Assembly (NCBI GenBank): GCA_944989445.1 | Contig: CALYLW010000069.1 | Location: forward strand, 1,302,001-1,366,000 | Reading direction: 5' to 3' | DNA length: 64,000 bases | Source: Ampullaceana balthica | Lineage: Eukaryota; Mollusca; Gastropoda; Lymnaeidae | Shown: positions 11,295-23,150 of the stretch, piece by piece | Numbering within the stretch: position 1 is the stretch's first letter | Layout: each line of letters opens with the position of its first letter | Notes under the pieces: generated by a model | Database searches by the model: none | What the model saw: the letters and a program-made list of their open reading frames with translations, nothing else | What the model was told of the DNA's origin: nothing | Position numbers and translations under genes: made by a program

Positions 11295-12164
11295 AATATT
11301 ATTTGTGTAAGATCAAAATATTTCCGCTAAATTGTAATACAGCAACTACTGTTAGTGTACTGTTACTATTTAACACAACAGCGGTACAATAAGACTATCT
11401 GAAACTGGCCAGGAACGTCCTTCTGATTAGAACAGGAAAACGGCGTAGACAAACACAAATACTAATAACAATGCCCTACTTCTTTTATTGAATTTATTGT
11501 TTAAGTTTAATTCAAAAAGTCTAAATAGTTTTTTAACGTACGTTCATTTTGTATGCAAATTTATTGAAACTTATGCTATAATTTTATAGGAAACTAAATG
11601 TGTCTTTTAAAAAAATAATTACTGAAAGAATGGGATTTAAAGACGAAAAAATCTTTTTCATGACTCGTCAAAAATTGAACTCAAACTGGCTTAGTTTCAA
11701 TTAACAGGAACTCTAAAATCTAAAGCTGAAAAAGTAAAATCTTCAACAAAGGAGTACACATAGTGGTGACATTACCTCTAATAAAATTTATGTATACAGA
11801 GCCTTGTTTGTGTTTGATAAAAGAGGAACATTATTTGAAGAACTCTGCAAATAACGCTGAGCGTAATCTGCAGACCCAAATATGCAAATGATGCCAAAAA
11901 GGCCCCCTAAAAGATATATACTATTTATAAATATATAATTATGTGTTTGAAGTCAATGGTACGAGAAAAGATGCAGACATTTCAAAATGAGAATACTGAG
12001 TTGTATCTCTATTTTTAAGCCGTACTTTTATTGAAATAACAATCCATTTTTAGGTTATGAACAAGTGGGCGTGGTCTGGACTAAATTTTTTAATTTTTAA
12101 AATTTAAGTATTGTTATACTGAACTGAGACTGAGAATAGGCCTAAAAGGTTTTTTAAGTTTTAA
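11295..12164. other. Upstream region of the kinase gene
   Basis: Sequence 5' of the kinase ATG should hold its 5' UTR and promoter. I see no clear TATA box or initiator that I would place with confidence. No coding frame or repeat edge was recognised. Confidence 0.35.
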
Positions 12165-12797
12165 AATAAATGTCAATGAAGTTATTAAAAAATCAAACAA
12201 AACCTTATGCTTTATAAAAAGATACTTTAACAAATGTAACAGAGATTTATATATAATTTATAAAACTAAAATGATACCTCACGTTGGTGAGACCTGTACT
12301 AGAATATGCAACTTCTGTATGGGACCCATCCACCAAAGAAAGCACTGATAAACTAGAACAAATTCAAAAAAGAGCTGCCAGATTCATTACTGGAGAATAT
12401 TCAAAACTGACAAGAATAACACCATTAGTTAAATCATTAAACCTTGAAACACTAGAGGATAGAAGAACCAAGAGCAAAGTAGTAATCATACATAAAGCAA
12501 TTAATTCTAATTTAGAAATACAACACAAAGATAACTTAATACAACCCTCAGATAGACATAAGGATAAAAACACCTTTCTTATTCCGTATGCAAGAACAAA
12601 CACATACAAAGTTTTCGTTCTTCCCGTCCGGAATTCGGGCGTGGAATGGGTTGCCTGAAGAAATCCAGGAAAACCAACACTTTATCAACATTTAAATCTC
12701 TAATAAAAATGCAGGACTAAACACAAACCATAAATAAGCGTAGGACGCAATAATCTTCTGTATAGAAGGAGCGTCTGTAAACAGATAAGATAAGATA
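12165..12797 (+). mobile_element. 5'-truncated LINE, family L, with AAGATA-type 3' tail
   Basis: A retrotransposon fragment that begins inside the reverse-transcriptase C-terminal region and runs to the 3' end. The end is the hairpin motif TCTTCTGTATAGAAGGAGCG, then GTCTGT and an AGATAAGATA tail. The same family is found reversed at 42590-43290 and as a tail at 55287-55422. The SINE at 45728-46019 ends in the same tail. Confidence 0.85.
12284..12658 (+). pseudogene. LINE family L reverse-transcriptase C-terminal remnant
   Basis: The 124-residue frame reads MVRPVLEYATSVWDPSTKES, then KLEQIQKRAARFITG and a T-rich P-L-rich tail with LETLEDRR. This is the common C-terminal thumb-like region of Jockey/CR1-type LINE polyproteins. 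The catalytic FADD region is missing through 5' truncation, so it is inactive. Confidence 0.85.
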
Positions 12798-14340
12798 CGA
12801 AAATAAATACGCCGAATAATAATATTATAAATGATTTTATTTTTTAAATAAATATTGCAACTTAGTTACAATTGGTCTCCCTGTATTATATTATATTTAT
12901 ATTCTGTTTCAAACCCCCATTTTTTCTATTACTATTTTTAACTTTACAGTTAGGCTAGAATAAAAAGTTTTGAAACTAATGCTCTGAATAATGGATATTA
13001 ATTATTAAAAAGGAAAAGAAAGGGGAAAAAACAATTTTTAAAATTTATTTTTAAAGTTATTGGTAATTATGATAAATAATTGTTTTTAAATATTCGTATT
13101 GCCCATGGCTAAATGACCTTAATAAATATAAGTGAGGTAGCTTACAACGATATTAATATATTGAGTAATGCAAATAATGGAATGAATTAATAAAATTGGA
13201 AATACATTAACTAATACTTTATGATTTATTAGAAAGTCAAACGAAAAATCTGGAGAATCACAAAGCTAAAGACCATTTAAGTATATTATAAAGTTGTTAA
13301 TATAATGAAACATCCAAGAATTGAGGTGGACTCTTGTAATAAGTGTTTCAGACGTCACTGTTGGTTGAGAGTGCGGTAAGAAGTGATTGGTTATTGTGAC
13401 GTCACTATGGGTGACAGTGCTGTCATAGCGTGGTGTAAATACCGTGTAATACAGGGGTGGAGAGGAGTGCAACCACGCATCAGACGACTCGGCACACGAT
13501 GGCTTGTCTCAAACATTGGACTGTTTAAATGTGTGTATTCAAAAGGCCGTTTAGCCACTGGAATAGCAAGGGAGATGGGAGAAGGCCCTCCACCTGGGTG
13601 TATTAATCTCCTCTAAATGGCGTAGTGTTGTTTTCTGGTCTCACATAGGGTGTCACCAAATTTTGCCGCGCCCAAGCTCACACCAAACGCTTTTAGAGTT
13701 TTAAGTACTTTTATGGCAATAAATATAATAAACTAGTGTATTACCCGTCAAAAATGACGGAAGTTTTCAAAATGAATACATTTCAGCTGAAATCTATTTA
13801 TTTTGAAAAAATAACATCAGAATTTTTTTTAAATGTAATACAGAACTTTCATTTATTTTATTTATTTTTATTTCATTCCTTTTTTTTTCTTCAAATTGAA
13901 CAATTTTATGTGGAACGTTCGAAAATAGTTATGTTTGGTAAATTTGGTGCGCTGCTTTCTAAAATTAGTAGTGTCACGGACGGGACGGACAGACGGGACA
14001 TACATTGCAAATTATGTATATTGATTATTTAGTTCGGCTTGAGTTGGGAAAATCATTCAATCAGTAATATCAATCTGTTTTTTTTAAAACTAATTATATC
14101 ACAAATTGACAAAATGCCAGATTGTTGAAAATGAACTATTGCATGAAATCACAGTTTAAAAGACTCTTTACATATGTAAATACAAATAATACATGTATCA
14201 ATGAAATTTCGAATCTGGCGACAGAATTATATTCCGGTGTTTACAAAGAACTTAGGCTTTGTCGTTTGAAACTTAGGCTAATGACTGTCATGGGCAACCT
14301 GTCTCATCTGCTGGACCGTGCCTTACAACTTTGTCTGTGT
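12798..14340. other. No gene; possible repeat pieces
   Basis: AT-rich to 13300. The stretch 13330-13720 is less AT-rich, has CpG-containing sequence and a TGACGTCA palindrome at 13397-13404, and was not identified. At 13735-14030 the CACGGACGGGACGGACAGACGG run resembles the non-coding ends of invertebrate repeats, but no family was assigned. Confidence 0.4.
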
Positions 14341-14342
14341 AT

Positions 14343-14590
14343 AGGGGACGGTGGTCGAGTGGTATGCGCGCTCAGCTGCCGTACCGAGGGTCATGGGTTC
14401 GAATCTCCGTGAAGGCAGGGACTTGCTCTTAAGGCCAAGGGTGTCCCTGATGATGTAGAGCTTGCACATGCAACTCTTCCTGTAAGACTCATCGGGTCTT
14501 TTGCAAATATGTTAAGGAGGTCTCAAGGATGTCCAAGGGCCAAAAAAAAATACCGAAAAAGTTAACTGGATTTCCTGGAAAATAAAAATT
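14343..14590 (+). mobile_element. tRNA-derived SINE, copy 2
   Basis: The head has RNA polymerase III internal promoter boxes: A box TGGTCGAGTGG at 14352-14362 and B box GGTTCGAATCT at 14396-14406, spaced as in a tRNA. The head shares its layout with the SINE at 45728, but the body and A-rich tail differ. It does not fold as a full functional tRNA at its 3' half, so I call it a SINE and not a tRNA gene. Confidence 0.75.
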
Positions 14591-14969
14591 AAAAAAACAA
14601 AAAAATATCAGTATTTTGTCAATTTCTCGCCAACCATAACATCTATCGGGGTGAAATAAACGCCAAACGATACCTATTAATATTTAGAAAAATGTTGAAG
14701 AAGAAATTTTTTGAAAAAATGTCTTTTCGTTCGACTCCCGTAATTTTAGTAGCAATTTTTGAAAGCAATTGTTTTGTTTAGTTTCAAAATTATTGATTTG
14801 AAATTACTTTTAATTTAATCTAGAATGATAGTTAATGGGGTTTTCCCGCTTTGTGAATGCTAATGTTAGAAGAATGTTGCGTGGTGCGCATTATTGCCAT
14901 TATATTGACACATTCTTGGTGTGATGTGATGTAGCGTGAGGGGATATGACGTCATATTTTGTTTAGTTT
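14591..14969. other. Nothing recognised
   Basis: AT-rich spacer between the SINE and MITE family B. An ATGACGTCAT palindrome occurs near 14947. Confidence 0.4.
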
Positions 14970-16137
14970 GGGGCCATCCATATATTACGTACGCACAAAA
15001 TTCGTATTTTTGTACCCCCTCCCCCCTGTTGCAACCCGTACATTTTTGGGACCCCCTCCCTTATGCGTACATACAAATTCGCTCACCCTTTGAAAAAATA
15101 ATTTTTAAGCCAGAGTCAAAAGATATTGGTTTTTGTCTTTGAAGCCGTCCATAAATGACGTCACACGCCTAAAAAGGGACGGGAGGGGTCACGCATATGT
15201 GACGAGGAAGAGAGGGTGTTTAAGATATGTGACGTCACATCAAAATGCGCAATTTTAAATATAAGTTCCACTAAAATATTTGATTGCTTGTAATATCGTA
15301 ACACGGGTGAAGTCATGTAAAACGCCATGTAACAAATCAAATATTTAAGTTGAACTTTTATTTAAAAATACGAGTATTTATGAGGCGTCACATTTCTCAA
15401 ACCCCCTCCCCCACGTCACACATCGTCACAAATATGTAGACCCCTCCCCCCCTAGGTGGGTGAGGTCATTTATGGACGGTCCCTTTGTGACGTAATAATG
15501 GAGGGGGTATAAGTTTTTGTCTCGAAGTGTGACCAAAAAGGGGGTGGGGTAAAAATCGGCCAAAATCGCGTGACATCATTCATGGACGGCCATTTTACTT
15601 TTATAGTTTTTTGTAACATCGTGTTTTTCAAGTTGAAATTATGGAAGAAATACAATAGAACATTCAAATTTTATTGTCTTAGTCTTGAACATTACATAAC
15701 AATACTGATTAAAATAGAACAATACAAACAGTGAAATCGCCGTCCAGTTGTGTGTTTATAACGGCTAAGCCACCGGTGGGAGAAAGAGAAACTTCAACTA
15801 ATTTCAAGAAATGGAAATATAAATCCGACGGATATATTTTAATAATGTGTAAACGTTTGGTCTGAATCAAATGTTAATTACTTCCAACTAATTAAAAGTT
15901 CAGAGTTACGTTTGCATTAAATTATAAAACATTATTGCAAATCATTCTTGACTCGGTCTCGAATGTCGTTTGCAGCTAGAGCGGTTTACATTACTAGGCT
16001 TAGTATTATGCAAATTAAATTTGTTGTGCGTACGTACACATTCAGTCGAGACCCCCCCCCTTTACGCATCCATAAGCAAAATGCCATTAATTTAAGACCC
16101 CTCCCCCTCCTTGCGTACGTAATATATGGATGGCCCC
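14970..16137. mobile_element. MITE family B (GGGGCCATCCATATATTACG ends), holding a nested MITE
   Basis: The ends are GGGGCCATCCATATATTACG and its complement ...CGTAATATATGGATGGCCCC, with CGTACGCA and C-rich blocks inside each end. The middle is interrupted by MITE family A at 15144-15591. No transposase is present. Confidence 0.8.
15144..15591. mobile_element. MITE family A, copy 2, nested in MITE B
   Basis: It starts GCCGTCCATAAATGACGTCA and ends ...TTCATGGACGGCC. A second internal TTTATGGACGG near 15471 suggests two overlapping or tandem copies. Several TGACGTCA palindromes lie inside, for example at 15231. Confidence 0.7.
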
Positions 16138-16289
16138 TTTCGGAATTGCTGATTTAAAATGACTTTTAATGTCATCTAGAATGATTTCACTTGAATAAAA
16201 ATTTGGAAATTATTTTTAGGAAATTGCGTTTCAATACTCATGTGAATTTTTATTACTTGTTTTTTCGTGTATAAACTTTATAAAAATAA

Positions 16290-18370
16290 GTTCAAGTGTT
16301 AGCTACTGGGTCAATGAATGGATCTTGACCAAACTGGGTATATAAAACTTGATAACTAATAGGCTATCAAAACACCATAGGGAATGGATCTCCTTTCCTT
16401 CGTGGAACAGGGGCCCCAAATCTATTTTCTTATATGTTTTACATTTTATTACCCATTTGATTTTACAGTCTTAACAAATATTGATAAACTAGGGGCAAGT
16501 ACCCGGCTTTCCCGAGTTTAAAACAAGGTTTTCTGTAGAAGCGTACAAAATGTTTATTTGCATGCAATAAAAGGGTAGGCCTACATTTAACTTAAAGCAA
16601 TGTGATAAAACAACATTTTTGGCAGTTCTATTTGGAGTGTGTACAAAAAGATTTTCCTCTTTGCCAACTCTTGAGCAGGCCACATACAACTGTCCATGAG
16701 AAAACCATGGTATCATCAAGTCTATATCAGCAATCCCAAGAGACTGAGTGATAATTTATATAATGTTTTTTTTACCTGTTACCATCGCCAAATGATACTT
16801 AACAACCACCGAAAATTTCATGCTTCTACCTACACGGGAAATAGGATAATTTTTTATTTTTTAAATTATTTTTAAAGCTCATATAAGAAAAAAAAACTAC
16901 ATTTTGGGCCCCCGGCCCCCAGTATCTTATATATATGGAACGAAACCTGTTTAAGAACTTTTCCCATGTAATTTTGTATGTGTACCAAATTTCACGTTAT
17001 TTGGTTGTCTGGATCTTGAGTTATTAGGGAACAGACAGACATACAACAAATGCGTCTTATATGATATATATGTATAACATTTGGGCCCCCAGCCCCACAG
17101 TTAGTGATATTTTTTTTTCGACTGCTACCGTGGCGGGAGGGTACTCAACAACTTTCCAAAGTTCATGTTTCTACCTACAAAGAAAGATGAGTGATTGGTG
17201 TTGATTCAGTTTTATATAGCCCATATAAGAAGAAAAAAAACGGTTTTGGGCCCCCGGCTACCCATGAGTGAAAATTTTTAAATTGTTTTTCGCCAATTAT
17301 CGTCATAACAGTGTATTCAGCAAGTGCCCAAAGATTCATGCTTCTACCTTTACGGGAAATTGAAGAATTAGTGTTGAGTCAGTTTTAAATATACGAAAAA
17401 AAAACTACATTAGGGCCCCCGGTAAGTGATAATTTATATAGTGTTTTTTACCTGTTACCATCGCCAAATGATACTTAACAACCACCGAAAGTTTCATTCT
17501 TCTAGCTTCAAGGGAAATAGGATACATTTTTTTTTATTAGAGCTCATATAAGGAAAAAACTACATTTTGGGCCCCCGGCATCTGATATATATGGAACGAA
17601 ACCTGTTTAAGAACATTTCTCGTGTCATTGTGTGTATGTGTACCAAATTTCACGTTATTTGGTTGTCTGGATCTTGAGTTATTAGGGAACAGACAGACAA
17701 CAAGTGCGTCTTATATGTATAGAGATATATCCATTATGACCGAGATTGTAATGAACAGATGTTTCGAACTTTACATCTTGCACCTTTTGGGCCCAGGGGC
17801 CCTTAATGTTGTATGTTGCATATGTTAGCAATAGACATATTATTTTATTCATCCGATCATTATGAAACTTCGGGAAGTTGTTGAATACATTCTGGCACAG
17901 GTTTTTGTCATAAACAGTTTTTAAAATTAAAGTTATAGGAAATAGGGGCCCCAATTGTCGTTTTTTTAGTGGCGTATAAATATAATATATTAAAAGTATT
18001 TTAAAATATGGACTACTGTGCTAATGGATGGATCTTGACCAAACTTTATGTTTACTATAAGGCCTTGAACTCCTAATGTCCATTCCCTTGGTGCCGGGAG
18101 GCCAAAAAGGTTTTATAAACTGTCAATGTCAAGACTTTATTCCCCCATTCCATTTTACACGATCTTGACCAGTATCGACACTATCTCAATCATGATCCAC
18201 ATTGACATCTGCAGAGTTTTGACCTTAACATCTTGCACCCATTTAACCCATGGGCCCAAATGTCTTTTCTCTCTCTTATTTTAGCTACACACTAAAGTTT
18301 TATTCATCCCATCGCCATGAAACACCATGAAGTTGTTGAGTACACACCCAAGTTGTTGGCCCTTTTCTAA
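16290..18370 (-). mobile_element. Helitron-like remnant with repeated non-coding leader segments
   Basis: A helicase C-terminus is read on the minus strand at its left side. To the right, on the same strand upstream, are two copies of a roughly 300-base segment (about 16741-17075 and 17423-17720). Each has TTACCTGTTACCATCGCCAA, ACATTTTGGGCCCCCGG and GGAACAGACAGACA motifs. The right copy ends near TATGTATAGAGAT, which reversed gives an ATCTCTATACATA start like many Helitron 5' ends. The motif GATCTTGACCAAACT recurs at about 16322 and 18035. Exact ends were not proved. Confidence 0.5.
16489..16719 (-). pseudogene. PIF1-like (Helitron) helicase C-terminal remnant
   Basis: The frame begins with FSHGQLYVACSRVGK followed by LFVHTPNRTAKNVV. 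The FSHGQLYVA-SRV block is the last conserved helicase motif (VI) of Helitron/PIF1 superfamily 1B helicases. Only this end is left; the Rep nuclease and helicase motifs I-V are missing. Confidence 0.8.
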
Positions 18371-18375
18371 AATTA

Positions 18376-18813
18376 AATAAAACAAACCCGTAAAAACAAA
18401 GTTTTTGACTATAAATCCCTTATATATGAGACATAACTAAAAGTATTGATTATGTTCAAACGCTACAAACATTTACAGACTGACTCTGTCTTAACTCCCC
18501 GTTGCTTTATAACCCGAGAGGTCTGGTCACCGATCGCTGGACTGAGCTCAGCGTGACACGTAAAATGTAAACAAAAGCACGCCGGTACATCGACGATGTT
18601 GCGTCAACGCGCGAACTGAACTGTCACGTGAAAAAAAACAATAACAAACCGTGAAATTGAATTACATACGTTGCATAGAGATAAACTAAAAATGAATTAA
18701 TTTAATTACGGTACGTTCGATCCATCTGAAATTTTGATGCGATGCATTGTTAGGTGACACGTGTCCGTGTGCCAAATTTCAGCTCGATGTCTTGACGGGA
18801 AGTGGGTCATTTT
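18376..18813 (-). repeat. AAATCCC-TTATATTAACTTC repeat, inverted copy
   Basis: Compared with the next two units this copy is reversed: it begins AAACAAACCCGTAAAAAC and runs to the shared junction TAAATCCCTTATATTAACTTC at 18814. Together with the unit at 18814-19313 it forms a large inverted repeat of about 430 bases per arm. Confidence 0.8.
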
Positions 18814-19313
18814 TAAATCCCTTATATTAACTTCGAAATCGTCGACTTTTCGTACGTCGGGCGGAAAAACAGAAGTCCAAAATGACCCACTTCCCGTCAT
18901 CCGATCGAGCTGATGGACACATGGACCCGTCTCACCTAACAATGCATCGAATCAAAATTTCAGATCGATCGAACGTACCGTTATTAAATTAATGCATTTT
19001 TAGTTTATCCTTATATAACGTATGTAATTCAAATTCACTGTTTGTTATTGTTTTTTTTCACGTGATTGTTCAGTCACGCGTTGACGCGACCCATCTAAGT
19101 ACCGGCATGCTTTTGTTTACATTTTACGTGTCACGCTGAGCTCGGTCCAGCGATCGGTGACCAGAAACCCACTGAGTTATGAAGCAAAGTTGAGTTAAGA
19201 CAGATTCAGTCTGTAAATGTTTGTCGCGTTTGAAAATAATCAATACTGTTAGTTATGTCTCATATATAAGGGATTTATAGTAAAAAACTTTGTTTTTACG
19301 GGTTTGTTTTTAT
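18814..19313 (+). repeat. AAATCCC-TTATATTAACTTC repeat, direct copy 1
   Basis: The unit begins TAAATCCCTTATATTAACTT and contains ATTTCAGATCGATCGAACGT and GAGCTCGGTCCAGCGATCGG. It ends with ATATAAGGGATTTATAGT and TTTTTACGGGTTTG. The right terminal repeat is missing because the next unit starts immediately. Confidence 0.8.
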
Positions 19314-19906
19314 TAAATCCCTTATATTAACTTCACGGCCGTCTCTGTCGTTCTGTCGTCATCTCTGTCTTGGGCGGGCGGAAAAACAAAAGTCAAAAAT
19401 GACACACTTCCTGTGATGCGATCGGCCTGAAATTTGGCACATAGACTCGAGTCACCTAACAATGCATTGTACCAAATTTCAGATTGATCGAACGTACCGT
19501 AATTAAATTAATGCATTTTTAGTTTATCTCTATACGAGGTATGTAATTCAATTTCACCGTTTGTTATTGTTTTTTTTCACGTGAAAGCTCAGTTCGCGCG
19601 TTGACGCGATGTACCTGGGTGCTATTGTTTACATTTTACGTGTCACGCTGAGCTCGGTCCAGCGATCGGTGACCAGACTTTTCCCCTCTCCAGGGTTATG
19701 AAGCAAAGTGGAGTTAAGACAGATTCAGTCTGTAAATGTTTGTCGCGTTTGAAAATAATCAATACTGTTAGTTATGTCTCATATATAAGGGATTTATAGT
19801 CAAAAACGTTGTTTTTACGGGTTTGTTTTATTTACTTTTGTTTTTCCGCCCGCCCGACGACGAACGACAGAGAGAGACGGCGGTGAAGTTAATATAAGGG
19901 ATTTTA
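19314..19906 (+). repeat. AAATCCC-TTATATTAACTTC repeat, complete copy with terminal inverted repeats
   Basis: The left end TAAATCCCTTATATTAACTT with a GTCTCTGTCGTTC segment is matched in reverse at the right end by GACGG...GTGAAGTTAATATAAGGGA. The GGGCGGGCGGAAAAACAAAAG tract is also mirrored. This gives about 80 bases of inverted ends on a unit of about 590 bases, so the family is probably a non-autonomous DNA transposon. No gene. Confidence 0.8.
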
Positions 19907-20032
19907 ATAAAACAAACCCATAAAAACAAAGTTTTTGACTATAAATCCCTTATAATGAGACGTAACTAAAAGTATTGATTATGTTCAAACGCGACAAACA
20001 CTTACAGACTGAAACCGAAATTATCTCCACTT
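19907..20032 (-). repeat. Same repeat family, truncated inverted copy
   Basis: It begins AATAAAACAAACCCATAAAA and continues to CTTACAGACTG, matching the start of the inverted unit at 18376. It is cut off at 20033 by a hAT end. Confidence 0.75.
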
Positions 20033-20089
20033 AGTGGCGTGGCTAGAACTTTTGCCGCCCGGGGGGGTCTCCAATGTGCCGCCCTTTTT

Positions 20090-20505
20090 AGGGACCGTCC
20101 ATAAATTACGTCACGCAACTGGGGCGGGGAGGGGAGTCATACACTTGTGAAGTTGTGTGACGAGGGGGTGTGTTTGAGAAATGTGACGTCACGTCAAAAC
20201 GCACAACTTTAAATACAATTTCCACTTAAATATTGATTACTGACACTTTATTTAAAGACGTTTACAAAAAACGCGTGTTACGATGAGAGTGCAGCCTTGG
20301 ACTAAAAAATTTCTTAAATGACAAAAATTAGATTTGAAACATGCTTTTTTTCAAATAGAAAATACGGCTTTATGGATGGCGGGTGGTAAAAACTTTATGA
20401 CATCACTATTGAAGAAGGGGTCTAAGTTTTTGTGACGACGTGTGACGAGGGCGGAGGGGGTGAAACATCAGCCAAAATCGAGTGACGTCATTTATGGACG
20501 GCAAA
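20090..20505. mobile_element. MITE family A, copy 3
   Basis: The ends are GGGACCGTCCATAAATTACG and ...GACGTCATTTATGGACGG. Full TGACGTCA palindromes are present at about 20184 and 20482. The body matches copy 1 (the AAATATTGATTAC and TTTGTGACG regions). Confidence 0.8.
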
Positions 20506-20944
20506 TTAGTCGATTATATGATGGTTTTTATAAATTAATAAACATGAAAAGTCATTGTAATTGCAACGAAGTAAAGGTGGGGAACATCTTTACCATTGCA
20601 TGTCGTATTTATGTAGGCCTAATCAGTAATTAAAGAGGCCGCATAAGATGATATACCTATAAATACACAATTATAAAAATACACTATACATTTTTTAAAG
20701 GCCACAAGATAGTTACTGAGGTCGCAAGTCCACCTCCCCCCCTCCCCATGAGACAAAACATATTCCAAATTTACACAAAAAACAACATTATCAATTACTA
20801 TTCTTTAATTTTATATTTATAAATAAATGTTTTTTTTAACAAACAAAGAAATTGTACACATTACCATGTAATCATATATATACATTTACTTTTTTAACTT
20901 TCAAAATAGGAAAAACGTGTATTATGCTATCAAATTTAAATTAT

Positions 20945-21195
20945 TTGTAATATCTTGTTCTATGTACAATATTGCAAGATTTTGTTGTCTTAAATCGCTC
21001 CTTGTGGAACGAAGATAATTTTTATCAACTTCACTTTGGAGAAGCTCTTTTCACAACTAGCGACACTGATAGCAATTGTTGAACAAATTCATAGCAAAAT
21101 TACAATGTTTGGAACAGAATTTTCCAATCTTACTGTTGAATAAATTTTAGTAGATCAAGGGGGCCTTTCCCCCCGTTTTTCTAGCGTAATGCCTC
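20945..21195 (-). pseudogene. hAT transposase C-terminal dimerisation domain, broken
   Basis: On the minus strand one frame reads AISVASCEKSFSKVKLIK; after a frameshift the neighbouring frame continues in the LRS...L-NLAIL style. The family pattern V-A-S-x-E-R-S-F-S-x-L is clear, with Cys in place of the usual Gly/Ala. Stops and shifts make it inactive. Confidence 0.7.
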
Positions 21196-21230
21196 TTCTT
21201 GTAGTGTAGGTACAGCCATTTCAAGATTTC

Positions 21231-21722
21231 GAAGTTAATATAAGGGATTTAAAAATGACCAACTTCCCGTGAAGCCATCGAGCTGAAATTTGGCACACGG
21301 ACCCGTGACACCTAACAATGCATCTTATTAAAATTTCAGATCGATCGAACGTACCGTAATTAAATTAATGCATTTTTAGTTTATCTATATAAACTATATG
21401 TAGCGGTCGCTATTGTTTACATTTTACGGGTCACTTGACTTCACGCCAGCCATGGGATGAACTTTAACCAGGTGTTGAGTTAACGCCATCCATCCGTACC
21501 CCCTCCCCCCAGTTTTTAAAGCCAGGGGAGATAATTTCGTTTCAGTCTGTAAATGTTTGTCGCGTTTGATCATAATCAATACTTTTAGTTATGTCTCATA
21601 TATAAGGGATTTATAGTCAAAAATTTTGTTTTTACCGGGTTGTTTTATTGACTTTTGTTTTTCCGCCCTCCCAACCGACCGCGAACCCAAGAGACGGTCG
21701 TGAAGTTAATATAAGGGATTTA
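21231..21722 (+). repeat. AAATCCC-TTATATTAACTTC repeat, direct copy 3
   Basis: It is bounded by GAAGTTAATATAAGGGATTT at both ends (21231 and about 21702). It shares ATTTCAGATCGATCGAACGT and AGTCTGTAAATGTTTGTCGC with the others. An internal block differs (the CCATGGGATGAAC region). Confidence 0.75.
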
Positions 21723-23059
21723 AAAATTACTACTCATTGGGGGCTGGATCCCAAAATGTTTTTTTTTCCTTATGTGAACTATAAAAGCATTATTTTAAAC
21801 TTTGGCTTCTGGTAAACCACAGTAAATAGATATATTTTGATCAAACTTGGTACATAAATACTTGATGGCCCATATTAAGGCACTAGAAGGCATCTAACTC
21901 CTAATTTCTATTTAGAAAATTTAGATTTAGAATGTATGTTTCCAAATGTAAATGAAATAACAAAAAAATTGGACCACATGTAATAAAATTTAAAAAAAAC
22001 AAAAACACTTTATTAGAATATATATTATATATATTTATTCATAACAGAAAATAAAGAAAGCATAAGCAAATAGCTTTAAGTAATACATCTAAAGCAATTC
22101 TAAAAGAATTAACGGTTTAACTGAAAATGTTTTTCAGCACCAGAGGCCATGCAGTTTACCATCTTTATTTGGAGACTTTTATCCCAATAACTCAACCTTT
22201 ACAGACCAAAAGAAAGCTGAAGTGTTGCAGCATCTAAATTTAGTCAAAGAATTTTTGAGTTAAAAAGGAAATAGGCTCAATAGTTATGCAAGCATTTTCA
22301 TTGAGGAGACACTGTCGTATAAACCACAATATCATATAAAGAAAATTAACTTAAAATAAAAAATTTGCAATACCAATTACATTAAATTTGAATGTGTACA
22401 TTACTTACATAAATTACAATGAAACAATACTACATTTCTGGGCTGAAAATTTATTTTGTCAGCAGAGCAAATGTTACTTTTGGAAAGAGGCAAATTTAAA
22501 CAGGAAAACATCAGGTAGTGGACAAAATAGTCATAGTAGTATGTTTTACCATGCACTGTTTATCAGTTGCGATAGTTTCAAAATCACTTCTCATTTTTGT
22601 TATCCAAAGAATAAAAATTGTATTGAAAATTCTATTTTGAGGACTATTTGACAAGTGTTTTTTAAAAATAATAAGGCCTTAGATTCAATAGCATTTTCAA
22701 ACATTTACACGCGTTTGGACGCATACGGAGCCTCATCACCGGGGAATGAGTTTTAAGTACAAACCATCACAAATACACATCAGGTATCTTAAGAACAAAT
22801 GATCCACCTCTTGAAAACACAAGCAGGATAAAAACAAAAACCTGACCATCAGTTGGATACAACAGACAATTTCAAAGAACTTGGGGGAGAAAATTCCTGA
22901 CACAATTCAAATCTTACGGGATACTTAAATCACTTGTTACCAAGCATAGCACAGGCAATAAATACCCTGTGAGAAACCCAAAATGTCAAGATCAAACTTT
23001 ACATGTGTTTATGGATTTGTCATCCTCATATGGTGACTAATCTTGGTGATGAGGTAAAC
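21723..23059. other. No gene; weak repeat similarity at left
   Basis: At 21820-21910 the text GATCAAACTTGGTACATAAA and AACTCCTAATTTC resembles the Helitron-like leader at 18035-18090. The rest is AT-rich with no recognised gene. The 87-residue frame at 22388-22651 matches nothing I know. Confidence 0.4.
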
Positions 23060-23150
23060 CAGGGGTTGGCGAACAGGGGTAAATTAGCCCATTTGGGGTA
23101 AAAAGGACATTCTTGGGGGTGGGGGGGGGAATGCAGACTCATAACCATGG
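23060..23150 (+). mobile_element. hAT left-end fragment
   Basis: CAGGGGTTGGCGAACAGGGG followed by GTAAATTAGCCCATTTGGGG matches the left end of the hAT at 10055. The right end was not found. It could be the left end of the decayed hAT that finishes near 26225. Confidence 0.65.

Larger units (their letters stand above)
20033..21225 (-). mobile_element. hAT remnant, with MITE A inserted
   Basis: The left edge, TAGTGGCGTGGCTAGAAC, resembles the hAT end CAGTGGCGTAGCTAG seen at 63432. The minus strand near the right edge carries a hAT dimerisation-domain remnant, so the transposase ran right to left. A family A MITE occupies 20090-20505. The right terminal repeat was not found. Confidence 0.6.
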
